Part shown: positions 11,660-19,940 of the stretch, piece after piece | Layout: every line of letters begins with the position of its first letter | Numbering within the stretch: the stretch's first letter is position 1 | DNA from: Dickeya lacustris | Lineage (GTDB): Bacteria; Pseudomonadota; Gammaproteobacteria; Enterobacterales; Enterobacteriaceae | NCBI RefSeq assembly: GCF_029635795.1 | Contig: NZ_CP114280.1 | Span: 2,356,001 to 2,420,000 of the forward strand | DNA length: 64,000 nt | Reading direction: 5' to 3' | Translations under genes and position numbers: made by a program | The notes under the pieces: model-generated | Databases searched by the model: none | What the model was told of the DNA's origin: nothing | What the model saw: the letters and a program-made list of their open reading frames with translations, nothing else

Positions 11660-12869
11660 CACGCAGCGCCCTGACCGGTTGCAGGCGGGCAGCGGCCCGC
11701 GCCGGGCTCAGACCAAAAAACAGGCCCGCCAGTACGGAGCTGCCCATCCCTAATACCAGTGACAACGGCGAGAAGCTAAACTCCGCCCCGCCGGAGAGCG
11801 TCACAAACAACCAGGCCGCCGCCACGCCCACCAGCGCCCCCGCCAGCGCCCCGAGCGTGGTCAGCGCCACCGCCTCTAACAAAAACAGGCTGGCGATATC
11901 GCGTGGCCGCGCGCCCAGCGCCATGCGCACGCCAATTTCCCGCCGCCGTTCGCTGACGTTCATCAGCATGACGTTCATCACGCCGACACCGCCGACGATC
12001 AATGAAATCCCGCCGAGCCCCGCCAGCAGCCAGGAAAACAGATGCGATTGTTGGGCGATGCCCGCCAGCAGTTGCCGGGGGACTTGTACCTCGATTTGCT
12101 GGCCGGGCAGCAGTGACTGAAGGTGGGACGGTAACGCCAGCGCCAGCGACTCCAGCACCTCGCTGTTGCGCGCGCGCACCAGTACCGTGTTGATAGCAGG
12201 CGCAGGCAGCAGACGGCTCATGCCCTCAAGCGGCACCAGAATGCTGTCATCCACCGACATCGTCAGTAACGGGTTCGGCCCGCGAGGGTGCAACACCCCA
12301 ACAATCTGAAACAGATAGCCGCCCAGCTGCACCCGCGAGCCAGGGGCGACCGACACCCCTTTGGCCGCCAGTTCCTCGACCAAGTGCGCCCCGATCACCG
12401 CGTGGGTGCTGTTGGTATCAAACTCACTCAAAAAGCGCCCCTGCGCCAGTTGCAAATCCAGCACACTGGCAAGCGCCGGGTTCACGCCCACCAGCATAGT
12501 ATTGAGACTCCGCCCGCCGATACGCGACTCCAGCGAGGTAATAGTCAGCGCTGAGGCGCTGCGAATATCCGCCAGCGCCTGCGTCAGCCCGCGCATATCC
12601 GGCACTCCCGCCGGATACGGCGACATCTGGCCGCCTGCGGGGAGTTGCACGCTCGCCACCAGCAAATCGCTGCCCATATTGCGGAACACCGCCATCGCCT
12701 GCGCTTCGGCGTTATGGCCAATATTCATCAGCGCCACCACCGCCGCACACCCGACCGCGATGCCCAGCAGCGCCAATACCGCGCGACGCCCCAGCAAGCG
12801 TAAGCTCTCCAGCGGTTCACTGACCTGCTGGCGTAACGACGGGCCGTATGACGATAGCCGCTCACGCAT
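11652..12869 (-). CDS. MacB-like ABC exporter permease (FtsX domain)
   Basis: About 405 residues: one N-terminal membrane helix (LLGRRAVLALLGIAVGCAAVVAL), a large periplasmic MacB domain, then three C-terminal helices containing the FtsX signature (NVMLMNVSERRREIGVRMALGAR). Unlike E. coli MacB, the ATPase is a separate gene, as in many mechanotransmission exporters. The start at 12869 follows GGAG and makes an eight-base overlap with the ATPase stop; a longer start at 12893 is possible. Such permeases do not thread substrate through the inner membrane but pump from periplasm through the TolC channel. Confidence 0.88.
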   Translation of the reverse strand: MRERLSSYGPSLRQQVSEPLESLRLLGRRAVLALLGIAVGCAAVVALMNIGHNAEAQAMAVFRNMGSDLLVASVQLPAGGQMSPYPAGVPDMRGLTQALADIRSASALTITSLESRIGGRSLNTMLVGVNPALASVLDLQLAQGRFLSEFDTNSTHAVIGAHLVEELAAKGVSVAPGSRVQLGGYLFQIVGVLHPRGPNPLLTMSVDDSILVPLEGMSRLLPAPAINTVLVRARNSEVLESLALALPSHLQSLLPGQQIEVQVPRQLLAGIAQQSHLFSWLLAGLGGISLIVGGVGVMNVMLMNVSERRREIGVRMALGARPRDIASLFLLEAVALTTLGALAGALVGVAAAWLFVTLSGGAEFSFSPLSLVLGMGSSVLAGLFFGLSPARAAARLQPVRALRDD

Positions 12870-13557
12870 GCGCTTGCTCCCAAATGCGGCCATCGCGCAC
12901 CTGAATACAGCGCTGCATCCGGCGGGCGAGGCTGTTGTCGTGCGTGACCATCACCAGCGTCACCGCGTATTGATGGTTCAGCATCAGCAGCAGGTCAATA
13001 ATGTCTTGTGCGGTTTGGCTGTCGAGATTGCCGGTCGGTTCATCGGCCAGTAACAGCGCAGGCTCGCCCACCAGCGCACGCGCTATCGCCACCCGCTGAC
13101 GCTGCCCGCCGGATAAATCGGCCGGGCGGTGGTGCTCACGCCCGGCCAGCCCCACGCGGGCCAGCTGTTCGCGCGCCCGCTGCCGCGCCAACGGGCGCGC
13201 GATCCCCCGGTAATACAGCGGCAGGGCGACATTGTCCTGAAGATCGAGGCGCGCCAGCAGGTTGAAGCTCTGAAAAATAAAGCCGATAGCGCGATTACGC
13301 ATCATGGCGCGCGCATCGTCGCTGGCCTGCGTCATCTCCGTGCCTGCCAGCCACAACCGGCCACCGGTCGGCTTATCCAGCAAACCAATGATATTCAGTA
13401 AGGTGCTTTTACCCGACCCCGACGCGCCGATAATGGCGCAGGATTGCCCCCTGGCGACAGACAAAGAGATATCGTGCAGTACCGCCGGGGTCTCGGCTGC
13501 ATAGGCGTAATGTATCTGATCTAAACGAAGTGAATCTGCTGGGCCAGCCTCGGGCAT
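12862..13557 (-). CDS. MacB/LolD-type ABC exporter ATPase
   Basis: A 231-residue ATPase. Walker A is GASGSGKST near residues 42-50, the signature is [15 protein letters not shown], Walker B is LLLADEPTGNLDS, and the H-loop is VMVTHD, all characteristic of the MacB/LolD/FtsE group (the DEPTGNLD box in particular). It heads the block ATPase-permease-TolC-HlyD, all overlapping. An AGGACAGG site precedes the ATG. Upstream, 85 bases away, lies the last of three near-identical genes of unknown function in the same direction; the gap has a small hairpin (GCGCT/AGCGC) without T tract, so readthrough is possible. Confidence 0.9.
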   Translation of the reverse strand: MPEAGPADSLRLDQIHYAYAAETPAVLHDISLSVARGQSCAIIGASGSGKSTLLNIIGLLDKPTGGRLWLAGTEMTQASDDARAMMRNRAIGFIFQSFNLLARLDLQDNVALPLYYRGIARPLARQRAREQLARVGLAGREHHRPADLSGGQRQRVAIARALVGEPALLLADEPTGNLDSQTAQDIIDLLLMLNHQYAVTLVMVTHDNSLARRMQRCIQVRDGRIWEQAHA

Positions 13558-13642
13558 CCTGTCCTGTATCCTTGTTCTTTCCCTGTCACAATGGCGCTGG
13601 CATTCTAGCGCAAAATCATGCTATCGGTAGCGCGGACAAGTA

Positions 13643-14413
13643 TTATTGCGAGGCCGCTTGCACCTGCCCGGCACGTAGCGCCTGTGCATTGAGCAGCGGG
13701 CGCAGCGCATCCTGCTGGCGTGCCAGCTCGTCGTCACTGCCGCCCTGAAGGATCAGGTTGGTCAGTTGGGCGGCGTAACCGTCTGGCAGTTGCGCTTCTT
13801 CTATCGCCGGCAGCGACTGATAGTGTTCCAGAATCGATTTATACGTGCTGGACGACACCCGGCCTTTGCGCTCGTCTTCTTCGTTCATTTTGGCAACCAT
13901 CGCCTCACTCCAGGCCTCCTCCTGATCGTAGGTTTCTTCCCACGCCGCACGACGTTCATTCACGGTAAAGGCACCGCTCTCGTCATAGGTTATCAGCGCC
14001 AGTTGATCGCGCGACATGCCCTTAAACGGGTTTGCCCCTTTGCCGTTGGTAAAATCGGTTGCCTGACGTGCCTGCGCCAGCCGCTGTGCGTCGCTGCTGT
14101 CCGGCACTTCGGCATCAAAGGCCGTTTTGTTCTGGTTATAACCGAGCCCCAGCAGTTTATCGATAACCCTGTCGGCAATAGCGGCAAGGCCGCTCCGGTC
14201 AGTGCTGGCATCCCGCGCCGCAGCCCGGGTGGCCGCCTCACTCAGGAGCCGCGCCATGCCGGATAACTGCGGCTGACCACTTGCTACCGTGCTGCCACCG
14301 GTGGCGTTTGCCGTCGTCGTCGTACTGCCAGTGGCGGTGGTTGCCGCTGTGCGCGTCTGGGCGGTGCTGTTGCTGTAGGTCGCGGTGAGGGTCAGGGTAT
14401 TGATGTGAGTCAT
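13643..14413 (-). CDS. Unrecognised 256-residue protein, tandem copy A
   Basis: I do not recognise the family. The protein has a Ser/Thr/Asn-rich, low-complexity N-terminus (residues 1-48), then a mostly helical, charged body without membrane segments or cysteines. No classical signal peptide is present. Copies B and C upstream are nearly identical over most of the length; differences gather at residues 159-180 (here EETYDQEEAW then SEAMVAKMNEED) and at the last six residues. It is the copy nearest the exporter genes, which suggests that the three proteins may be exported or processed by that machinery, an inference from position only. Confidence 0.75.
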   Translation of the reverse strand: MTHINTLTLTATYSNSTAQTRTAATTATGSTTTTANATGGSTVASGQPQLSGMARLLSEAATRAAARDASTDRSGLAAIADRVIDKLLGLGYNQNKTAFDAEVPDSSDAQRLAQARQATDFTNGKGANPFKGMSRDQLALITYDESGAFTVNERRAAWEETYDQEEAWSEAMVAKMNEEDERKGRVSSSTYKSILEHYQSLPAIEEAQLPDGYAAQLTNLILQGGSDDELARQQDALRPLLNAQALRAGQVQAASQ

Positions 14414-14436
14414 GGTCTGTTCTGCACGCCCGCTGG

Positions 14437-15207
14437 TTACGGCTGTGTGGCTTTCGCCTGCCCGGCACGTAGCGCCTGTGCATTAAGCAGCGGGCGCAGC
14501 GCATCCTGCTGGCGTGCCAGCTCGTCGTCACTGCCGCCCTGAAGGATCAGGTTGGTCAGTTGGGCGGCGTAACCGTCTGGCAGTTGCGCTTCTTCTATCG
14601 CCGGCAGCGACTGATAGTGTTCCAGAATCGATGTATACGTGCTGGCCGATACCCGGCCTTTGCGCTCGTACTCGTCATTCATTTTGGCTACGACAGCACG
14701 CTTCCATTCCGAGTGCTGGGCATAAGATTCTTTCCACGCCGCCCGACGCTCATTCACGGTAAAGGCACCGCTCTCGTCATAGGCTATCATCGCCAGTTGA
14801 TCGCGCGACATGCCCTTAAACGGGTTTGCCCCTTTGCCGTTGGCAAAATCGGTTGCCTGACGCGCCTGTGCCAGCCGCTGTGCGTCGCTGCTGTCCGGCA
14901 CTTCGGCATCAAAGGCCGTTTTGTTCTGGTTATAACCGGGCCCCAGCAGTTTATCGATAACCCTGTCGGCAATAGCGGCAAGGCCACGCCGGTCGGTGCT
15001 GGCATCCCGCGCCGCAGCCCGGGTGGCCGCCTCACTCAGGAGCCGCGCCATACCGGATAACTGCGGCTGACCACTTGCCGCCGTGCTGCCGCCGGTGGCG
15101 TTTGCCGTCGTCGTCGTACTGCCGGTGGCGGTGGGTGCCGCTGTGCGCGTCTGGGCGGCGCTGTTGCTGTAGGTCGTGGTGAGGGTCAGGGTGTTGATGT
15201 GAGTCAT
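14437..15207 (-). CDS. Unrecognised 256-residue protein, tandem copy B
   Basis: The middle copy of the triplication; same length and layout as its neighbours. It differs most from A and C in residues 159-180 (KESYAQHSEW then KRAVVAKMNDEY), where acidic residues are exchanged for basic ones, while long stretches before and after are unchanged. The gap between the stop of C and the start of B is 23 bases, identical in position to that between B and A. The start is ATG with only a weak ribosome site, so coupling to translation of the previous copy is likely. No function is proposed from homology. Confidence 0.75.
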   Translation of the reverse strand: MTHINTLTLTTTYSNSAAQTRTAAPTATGSTTTTANATGGSTAASGQPQLSGMARLLSEAATRAAARDASTDRRGLAAIADRVIDKLLGPGYNQNKTAFDAEVPDSSDAQRLAQARQATDFANGKGANPFKGMSRDQLAMIAYDESGAFTVNERRAAWKESYAQHSEWKRAVVAKMNDEYERKGRVSASTYTSILEHYQSLPAIEEAQLPDGYAAQLTNLILQGGSDDELARQQDALRPLLNAQALRAGQAKATQP

Positions 15208-15230
15208 GGTCTGTTCTGCACGCCCGCTGG

Positions 15231-16001
15231 TTACGGCTGTGTGGCTTTCGCCTGCCCGGCACGTAGCGCCTGTGCATTAAGCAGCGGGCGCAGCGCATCC
15301 TGCTGGCGTGCCAGCTCGTCGTCACTGCCGCCCTGAAGGATCAGGTTGGTCAGTTGGGCGGCGTAACCGTCTGGCAGTCGCGCTTCTTCTATCGCCGGCA
15401 GCGACTGATAGTGTTCCAGAATCGATGTATACGTGCTGGCCGATACCCGGCCTTTGCGCTCGTATTCTTCTTTCACTTTGGCAAACATCGCCTCGTTCCA
15501 GGCTTTTTCTTGATCGTAGGTTTCTTCCCACGCCGCCCGACGTTCATTCACGGTAAAGGCACCGCTCTCGTCATAGGTTATCAGCGCCAGTTGATCGCGC
15601 GACATGCCCTTAAACGGGTTTGCCCCTTTGCCGTTGGTAAAATCGGTTGCCTGACGCGCCTGCGCCAGCCGCTGTGCGTCGCTGCTGTCCGGCACTTCGG
15701 CATCAAAGGCCGTTTTGTTCTGGTTATAACCGAGCCCCAGCAGTTTATCGATAACCCTGTCGGCAATAGCGGCAAGGCCACGCCGGTCGGTGCTGGCATC
15801 CCGCGCCGCAGCCCGGGTGGCCGCCTCACTCAGGAGCCGCGCCATGCCGGATAACTGCGGCTGACCACTTGCCGCCGTGCTGCCGCCGGTGGCGTTTGCC
15901 GTCGTCGTCGTACTGCCGGTGGCGGTGGTTGCCGCTGTGCGCGTCTGAGCAGTGCTGTTGCTGTAGGTCGCGGTGAGGGTCAGGGTATTGATAGTATTCA
16001 C
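15231..16001 (-). CDS. Unrecognised 256-residue protein, tandem copy C (first transcribed)
   Basis: The first copy in the direction of transcription. It starts with GTG at 16001, seven bases after a strong AGGAG, unlike the ATG-started copies A and B, and begins MNTINTLTLT where the others read MTHINTLTLT. The variable segment 159-180 reads EETYDQEKAW then NEAMFAKVKEEY, closer to A than to B. The strong ribosome site here and weak ones in A and B fit an operon expanded by tandem duplication from this position. Family unknown. Confidence 0.75.
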   Translation of the reverse strand: MNTINTLTLTATYSNSTAQTRTAATTATGSTTTTANATGGSTAASGQPQLSGMARLLSEAATRAAARDASTDRRGLAAIADRVIDKLLGLGYNQNKTAFDAEVPDSSDAQRLAQARQATDFTNGKGANPFKGMSRDQLALITYDESGAFTVNERRAAWEETYDQEKAWNEAMFAKVKEEYERKGRVSASTYTSILEHYQSLPAIEEARLPDGYAAQLTNLILQGGSDDELARQQDALRPLLNAQALRAGQAKATQP

Positions 16002-16096
16002 AATCTGCTCCTGTCGATAACGCGTAACGTTCTGTTCGTTGCCAAACGGCGAGGAGCCCCTCCTGCATCATATGCAGTAAGAGGCCCCATTGCGGG

Positions 16097-16567
16097 TTAT
16101 TTCATGGTGAACTCAACGTTCCAGGTATAGTTAGCAAGGCTCTGTGACGTGATGGTGGCATTACACACCGCGCCGTTGCTGGCCTCGGCATTTTTTGTCC
16201 ACTTCGGCACTTTGGCGATGGTGCCGGTAAACAGGCCGCCCGGGATCACGGTGTTGACAAAGGTGGTGCTGAATACACAGGTTTTATTGCCCATGGTGTA
16301 ACGCACAACCGCAGCATTGACATCAGGACTGATAATATTCTGCACTAAATAGCTATTGGAATCTTGAGGTTTCACTTGAAGTAAAGGCCTCGGACTGGCA
16401 ATCGCATTGGTGCTGATTTCATTATTGGTAATCGGCTTATAAGTTGCGATTTCATTGCTTAAGTTTTTAAACGTAACGGTTACAGCGGGGCCGGCATACG
16501 CCGCCTGTGCGGTAAACATCACGGCTGCACTGATAGCCATGCCCAGGATATTGTTCTTAATTAACAT
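16097..16567 (-). CDS. Small exported protein of unknown function
   Basis: A 156-residue protein with a clear Sec signal peptide (hydrophobic residues about 8-22, cleavage probably after AYA at 26), giving a mature protein near 130 residues. The mature part is beta-rich in appearance, with two cysteines (KTCVFS and GAVCNAT) that could form a disulfide, and ends in an aromatic strand (YTWNVEFTMK). I do not recognise the family. It lies 95 bases upstream of the triplicated genes on the same strand and may share their transcript. No membrane anchor or lipobox is seen, so periplasmic or secreted location is expected. Confidence 0.7.
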   Translation of the reverse strand: MLIKNNILGMAISAAVMFTAQAAYAGPAVTVTFKNLSNEIATYKPITNNEISTNAIASPRPLLQVKPQDSNSYLVQNIISPDVNAAVVRYTMGNKTCVFSTTFVNTVIPGGLFTGTIAKVPKWTKNAEASNGAVCNATITSQSLANYTWNVEFTMK

Positions 16568-16846
16568 AATGTGTTGTTTCCATGTGTTGACATTGTCTTT
16601 GTCGCAGAGCGGCGCTCACGCCCGCCCTGCCCGGTCTACAGCGTGCGCTGTAAATCCTTTCCGGCCACTTTGCAACCGACGCCTTCCTTGTAACAGACCC
16701 CGTTTCACGCAAAGTCCCTTTACATTCGTCACAGTAACGATCTGACAAAGTTAACGACCAGAACACCAGAAACTTTAATTTTTTTTATGTATTACGCGTT
16801 TTCGTAAGCGAGATTGGCCTCGCAATTTGCCCGTTGATTCATTCGG
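16568..16846 (-). promoter_or_regulatory. Leader of the exported-protein gene with inverted repeat
   Basis: This 279-base gene-free stretch should hold the promoter for the exported protein and perhaps the triplicated genes. TACAGCG and CGCTGTA (16637-16652) form an inverted repeat with a two-base centre, a candidate operator or leader hairpin. An AT-rich stretch (about 16772-16800) lies further upstream. I could not assign a convincing -35/-10 pair. Confidence 0.35.
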
Positions 16847-18376
16847 TTATCCACGCTGATAGCGCACTACCCGGCTGCGATTAAGCAGCAACACCAGCTC
16901 GCCATGCTCCCGCCACAGTGAGAAGCGCTTCTCCCACGGGCCATCCTGCACGCAGGCAAGCGCGCAGCCGTGGCCAAGCGCCTGCACGGTGCCGGTCAAC
17001 GCGGCGGGGCCTATCCCCATCACGAGTTGCTCGCCGTCAATCACCAGCTCGCTGCGCGCCTCGGGCTGCCGCCAGCGCCCTTGCAGCGCCGCCACGCTGT
17101 CATCAGCCTGCGCCGCAACAAAACGGCACGGCGCATGGCCGATTTCCCCCTCAATCACCGCGCCCTGTTGTCGCAAACGCATCGGGAAATGGCTTGAGAG
17201 CGATACCGCTTCGCCCGGCGTGTCGCCGTGGCCCAGCGAGTCGCCGTGATAGAGCGTTTCCGTTGCGCCAAGCCAGCAGGCGCTGGTTGCGCCGATTTCC
17301 AGCCAGTGGCCGCCGGATTGCGCCACGTAGCGCCCCGGCGTCAGCGTATGGCCCCGTACCGGTAACGGCTGGCCTGACAGCGCAGCCATCACCCGCAGCG
17401 CACTGTCATAGGTCGCCACATCTTCACGGTTTGCCACCAGCGCCACCCCCACGCGTCGCTGTGGGTCGAGCAGGAAATAGCTCTTGTAGCCCGCGTGCGA
17501 ACCGCCGTGGCCGATAAGCGATACCGTACCGAGACGGCTGTGGGCGACGCCCAGCCCGTAAGCGGTCTGGCGGCCATCACGCAGATAACGCGGGGCGCAA
17601 AGGCGCGCTAATACCCCTTCGCCCGGCCCCTGATTCATTAGCAATGCTTGTAGCCAGCGCGTCAGATCATGCACGCTGCCCGTCACGCAGCCGGAGGTGG
17701 ACAGGTGTAATCCGGCGCAGGATAACTGCCAGCCCTGCGACGATAGCCAGTAGCCCGGCACCAGACCGGGCACGATATCAAACCAGGTTTCCGGCGCGCT
17801 CAGGGCAATCCCCAGCGGGGCATTCACCTGCCGGGCCAGCCAGTCGGCAAAATACATCCCTTTGGCTTTCAGCGCTTCTTCCACCAGACGATACCCGGTA
17901 TTGGTGTAGGAAATTTCGCTGCCCGCCGGGTAATTGAGCGCACCACTCCCGGCGATAAACGCCAGCAGGCGGCTGGCAGTGGTGGCGTTATAGACCGACA
18001 AACCAAGTAGCGACAGGCTTTCGCGCACATCCGGTAAACCGGAAGTCATGTCCAGCGCCTGCCCGATAGTCACCGCCGCGCTCGCGCCGCGTAACTGCGG
18101 CAAATGTGTGTCGAGGCGGTCGGTCAGTGCCACTGCGTGAGAGGCCGCTCCTGTCACCATCGCCGCAAACAGATGTTTGGTGACGGAGGCAAAGCGCACT
18201 ACGCTTGCGGCGGTAAAAGGCGTGCGCTGCGCCAAATCCGCCAGCCCGCCGCAGCAGGCGGCATGAATCTGCTCGCCGTCAAACACGGTGATGGCCCCGC
18301 CCGGCGCACCGGGTTGCCGCCAGGATTGCGCGATGGCCTCGGCTTCGTCGAGGGCGGCGCGCCAGTGTAATGTCAT
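16847..18376 (-). CDS. D-aminopeptidase / serine hydrolase (S12, beta-lactamase fold)
   Basis: A 509-residue protein of the class C beta-lactamase/S12 family. The SxxK nucleophile motif is Ser64-Val-Thr-Lys67, the YxN motif is Tyr157-Thr-Asn159, and the third motif is His290-Gly-Gly292 (GHGGSHAGY) in place of KTG. HGG with a long beta-barrel C-terminus (about 330-509) and a length near 510 match the D-aminopeptidase of Ochrobactrum, which releases N-terminal D-residues. No signal peptide is evident. Its start overlaps the stop of the upstream ATPase gene (ATGA type), so it is translated with a peptide importer. Esterase activity is an alternative. Confidence 0.82.
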   Translation of the reverse strand: MTLHWRAALDEAEAIAQSWRQPGAPGGAITVFDGEQIHAACCGGLADLAQRTPFTAASVVRFASVTKHLFAAMVTGAASHAVALTDRLDTHLPQLRGASAAVTIGQALDMTSGLPDVRESLSLLGLSVYNATTASRLLAFIAGSGALNYPAGSEISYTNTGYRLVEEALKAKGMYFADWLARQVNAPLGIALSAPETWFDIVPGLVPGYWLSSQGWQLSCAGLHLSTSGCVTGSVHDLTRWLQALLMNQGPGEGVLARLCAPRYLRDGRQTAYGLGVAHSRLGTVSLIGHGGSHAGYKSYFLLDPQRRVGVALVANREDVATYDSALRVMAALSGQPLPVRGHTLTPGRYVAQSGGHWLEIGATSACWLGATETLYHGDSLGHGDTPGEAVSLSSHFPMRLRQQGAVIEGEIGHAPCRFVAAQADDSVAALQGRWRQPEARSELVIDGEQLVMGIGPAALTGTVQALGHGCALACVQDGPWEKRFSLWREHGELVLLLNRSRVVRYQRG

Positions 18377-19113
18377 GCGGGTTGCTCCAGTGTCATACTC
18401 AAATCATACAGTTCAGCGGTGTGCGGGTGATGCAGGTTACGCGCGCGCAAATCCGTCACGCTCAGTTGCTCGACCATCTCGCCGTGCTGCATCACGCCGA
18501 TGCGCTGGCACAGATGCGACACCACCGCCAGATTATGGCTGACCATGATGTAGGTGAGCTGGCGCGCCTGCCGCAATTCCGTGAGCAGGTTGAGGATTTC
18601 CGCCTGCACCGACACATCCAGCGCCGAGGTGGGTTCATCGAGCAGCAGCACTTGCGGTTCGGCAATCAGCGCCCGGGCAATCGCCACCCGCTGACGCTGG
18701 CCGCCGGAGAGCTGATGGGGAAAGCGAAAACGCACGCTCGCAGGCAACCCCACCTCCGCCAGCGCCTGGGTGATGCGCTGTTCGGCGCGGTCAAAACGGT
18801 GTATCAGCAAGGGCTCGTGCAAAATACGATCAATGGTCTGGCGCGGGTGCAGCGATCCATACGGGTCTTGAAACACCATCTGCACCTGCCGGAAGAAGGC
18901 GCGGTCGCGCCGTGGTTGCTGGGCCATACCGCCAAATTCAATGCGGCCTTGCCAATGGCGGTTCAACCCGGCCAGCGCGCGCAAGATAGTGGACTTGCCC
19001 GAGCCACTCTCGCCCACCATGCCAAAGCTGTCACCGCTTTTGAGCGCAAAGTTCACGCCCTTCACCACCTCGATACCGCCAAAGGCAATGCGCAGATTGT
19101 CTACCTTAATCAT
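18373..19113 (-). CDS. Peptide ABC importer ATPase (DppF-like)
   Basis: A 246-residue ATPase with Walker A GESGSGKST near residue 36, signature [15 protein letters not shown] and Walker B VLLLDEPTSALD. It lacks the C-terminal extension of E. coli DppF, so it is about the size of NikE. The ATG overlaps the stop of the preceding ATPase gene (ATGA), and its stop overlaps the D-aminopeptidase start. It works with the other ATPase to energise the permease pair encoded upstream. Peptide rather than nickel transport is inferred from the peptidase neighbours. Confidence 0.88.
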   Translation of the reverse strand: MIKVDNLRIAFGGIEVVKGVNFALKSGDSFGMVGESGSGKSTILRALAGLNRHWQGRIEFGGMAQQPRRDRAFFRQVQMVFQDPYGSLHPRQTIDRILHEPLLIHRFDRAEQRITQALAEVGLPASVRFRFPHQLSGGQRQRVAIARALIAEPQVLLLDEPTSALDVSVQAEILNLLTELRQARQLTYIMVSHNLAVVSHLCQRIGVMQHGEMVEQLSVTDLRARNLHHPHTAELYDLSMTLEQPA

Positions 19114-19940
19114 GCCGTTCTCCAGGCAGGGTCGCGCTGTAACACCGGCAGGCGTTCGCGCGGGTGTTGCAGCGACGGCAGGCAGGCCAACAGCCCTTGC
19201 GTGTAGGGGTGCTGCGCCTGTAACAGTGCGCTGGCCTTGACCATTTCCACCACGCGCCCGGCATACATCACCGCCACGCGGTCACAAAAGTGCGACACCA
19301 GCGGCAGGTCATGGCTTATCAAGATAAGGCCCATACCGCGCTGCGACACCAGCTCATCGATCAGGCAGAGGATCTCTGCCTGTACGGTGGCATCGAGCGC
19401 CGAGGTCGGTTCATCAGCAATCAGCAGTTCCGGGTCAGGCGCCAGCATCATGGCTATCATCACCCGCTGGCCCATGCCACCGGAGACCTCATGCGGATAA
19501 CATTTCGCTACCCGCTGCGGCTCGCGGATGCGCACCTGATCCAGTAACGCGATAGCCGCCTGCATCGCCGCCCGGCGGCTGCCGCCTTTGTGCTCACGCC
19601 ATGCCTCGGCTATCTGTTGGCCGACGCTCATCACCGGGTTGAGCGAATATTTCGCATCTTGCAGAATAAAGCCGATGCGCTTGCCGCGAATCTGCCGCAA
19701 GGTTTTCTCGCTCGCCCCCAGCAGGTCGATACCATCAAAACGCAGCGTATCGGCCTGTAGCCGCGCATTGCCCGGCAGCAGTCGCATCAGGCTGCGGGCA
19801 GTCAGCGATTTGCCGGAACCACTCTCACCGACGATCGCAAGCTTCTCTTTTCCAACGCTAAAGCTCACCCCGCGCACCGCCTCGACGGTTTGTGCGCCGT
19901 GGCTAAACGCAATACGCAGATTTTCTATTTCCACCAACAT
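19110..19940 (-). CDS. Peptide ABC importer ATPase (DppD-like)
   Basis: A 276-residue ATPase with Walker A GESGSGKSL near residue 39 and Walker B LLIADEPTSALD. The signature reads VSGGMGQRV where relatives usually have LSGGMRQRV, a mild departure. It begins directly after the permease stop, within the same run of overlapping genes. It pairs with the DppF-like subunit. Confidence 0.88.
   Translation of the reverse strand: MLVEIENLRIAFSHGAQTVEAVRGVSFSVGKEKLAIVGESGSGKSLTARSLMRLLPGNARLQADTLRFDGIDLLGASEKTLRQIRGKRIGFILQDAKYSLNPVMSVGQQIAEAWREHKGGSRRAAMQAAIALLDQVRIREPQRVAKCYPHEVSGGMGQRVMIAMMLAPDPELLIADEPTSALDATVQAEILCLIDELVSQRGMGLILISHDLPLVSHFCDRVAVMYAGRVVEMVKASALLQAQHPYTQGLLACLPSLQHPRERLPVLQRDPAWRTA

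Larger units (their letters stand above)
13643..16001 (-). repeat. 794-bp tandem triplication of one gene
   Basis: The three open frames have equal length and their start codons are spaced exactly 794 bases apart (16001, 15207, 14413). Nucleotide identity is very high over most of the unit, including the 23-base spacers, and drops sharply in a segment of roughly 70 bases in each copy (about 13872-13940 in copy A). That pattern suggests recent duplication or ongoing gene conversion with local divergence. Confidence 0.92.

Noticed and set aside
16637-16652. LexA (SOS) box
   Set aside because: The inverted repeat lacks the CTGT-N8-ACAG arrangement.
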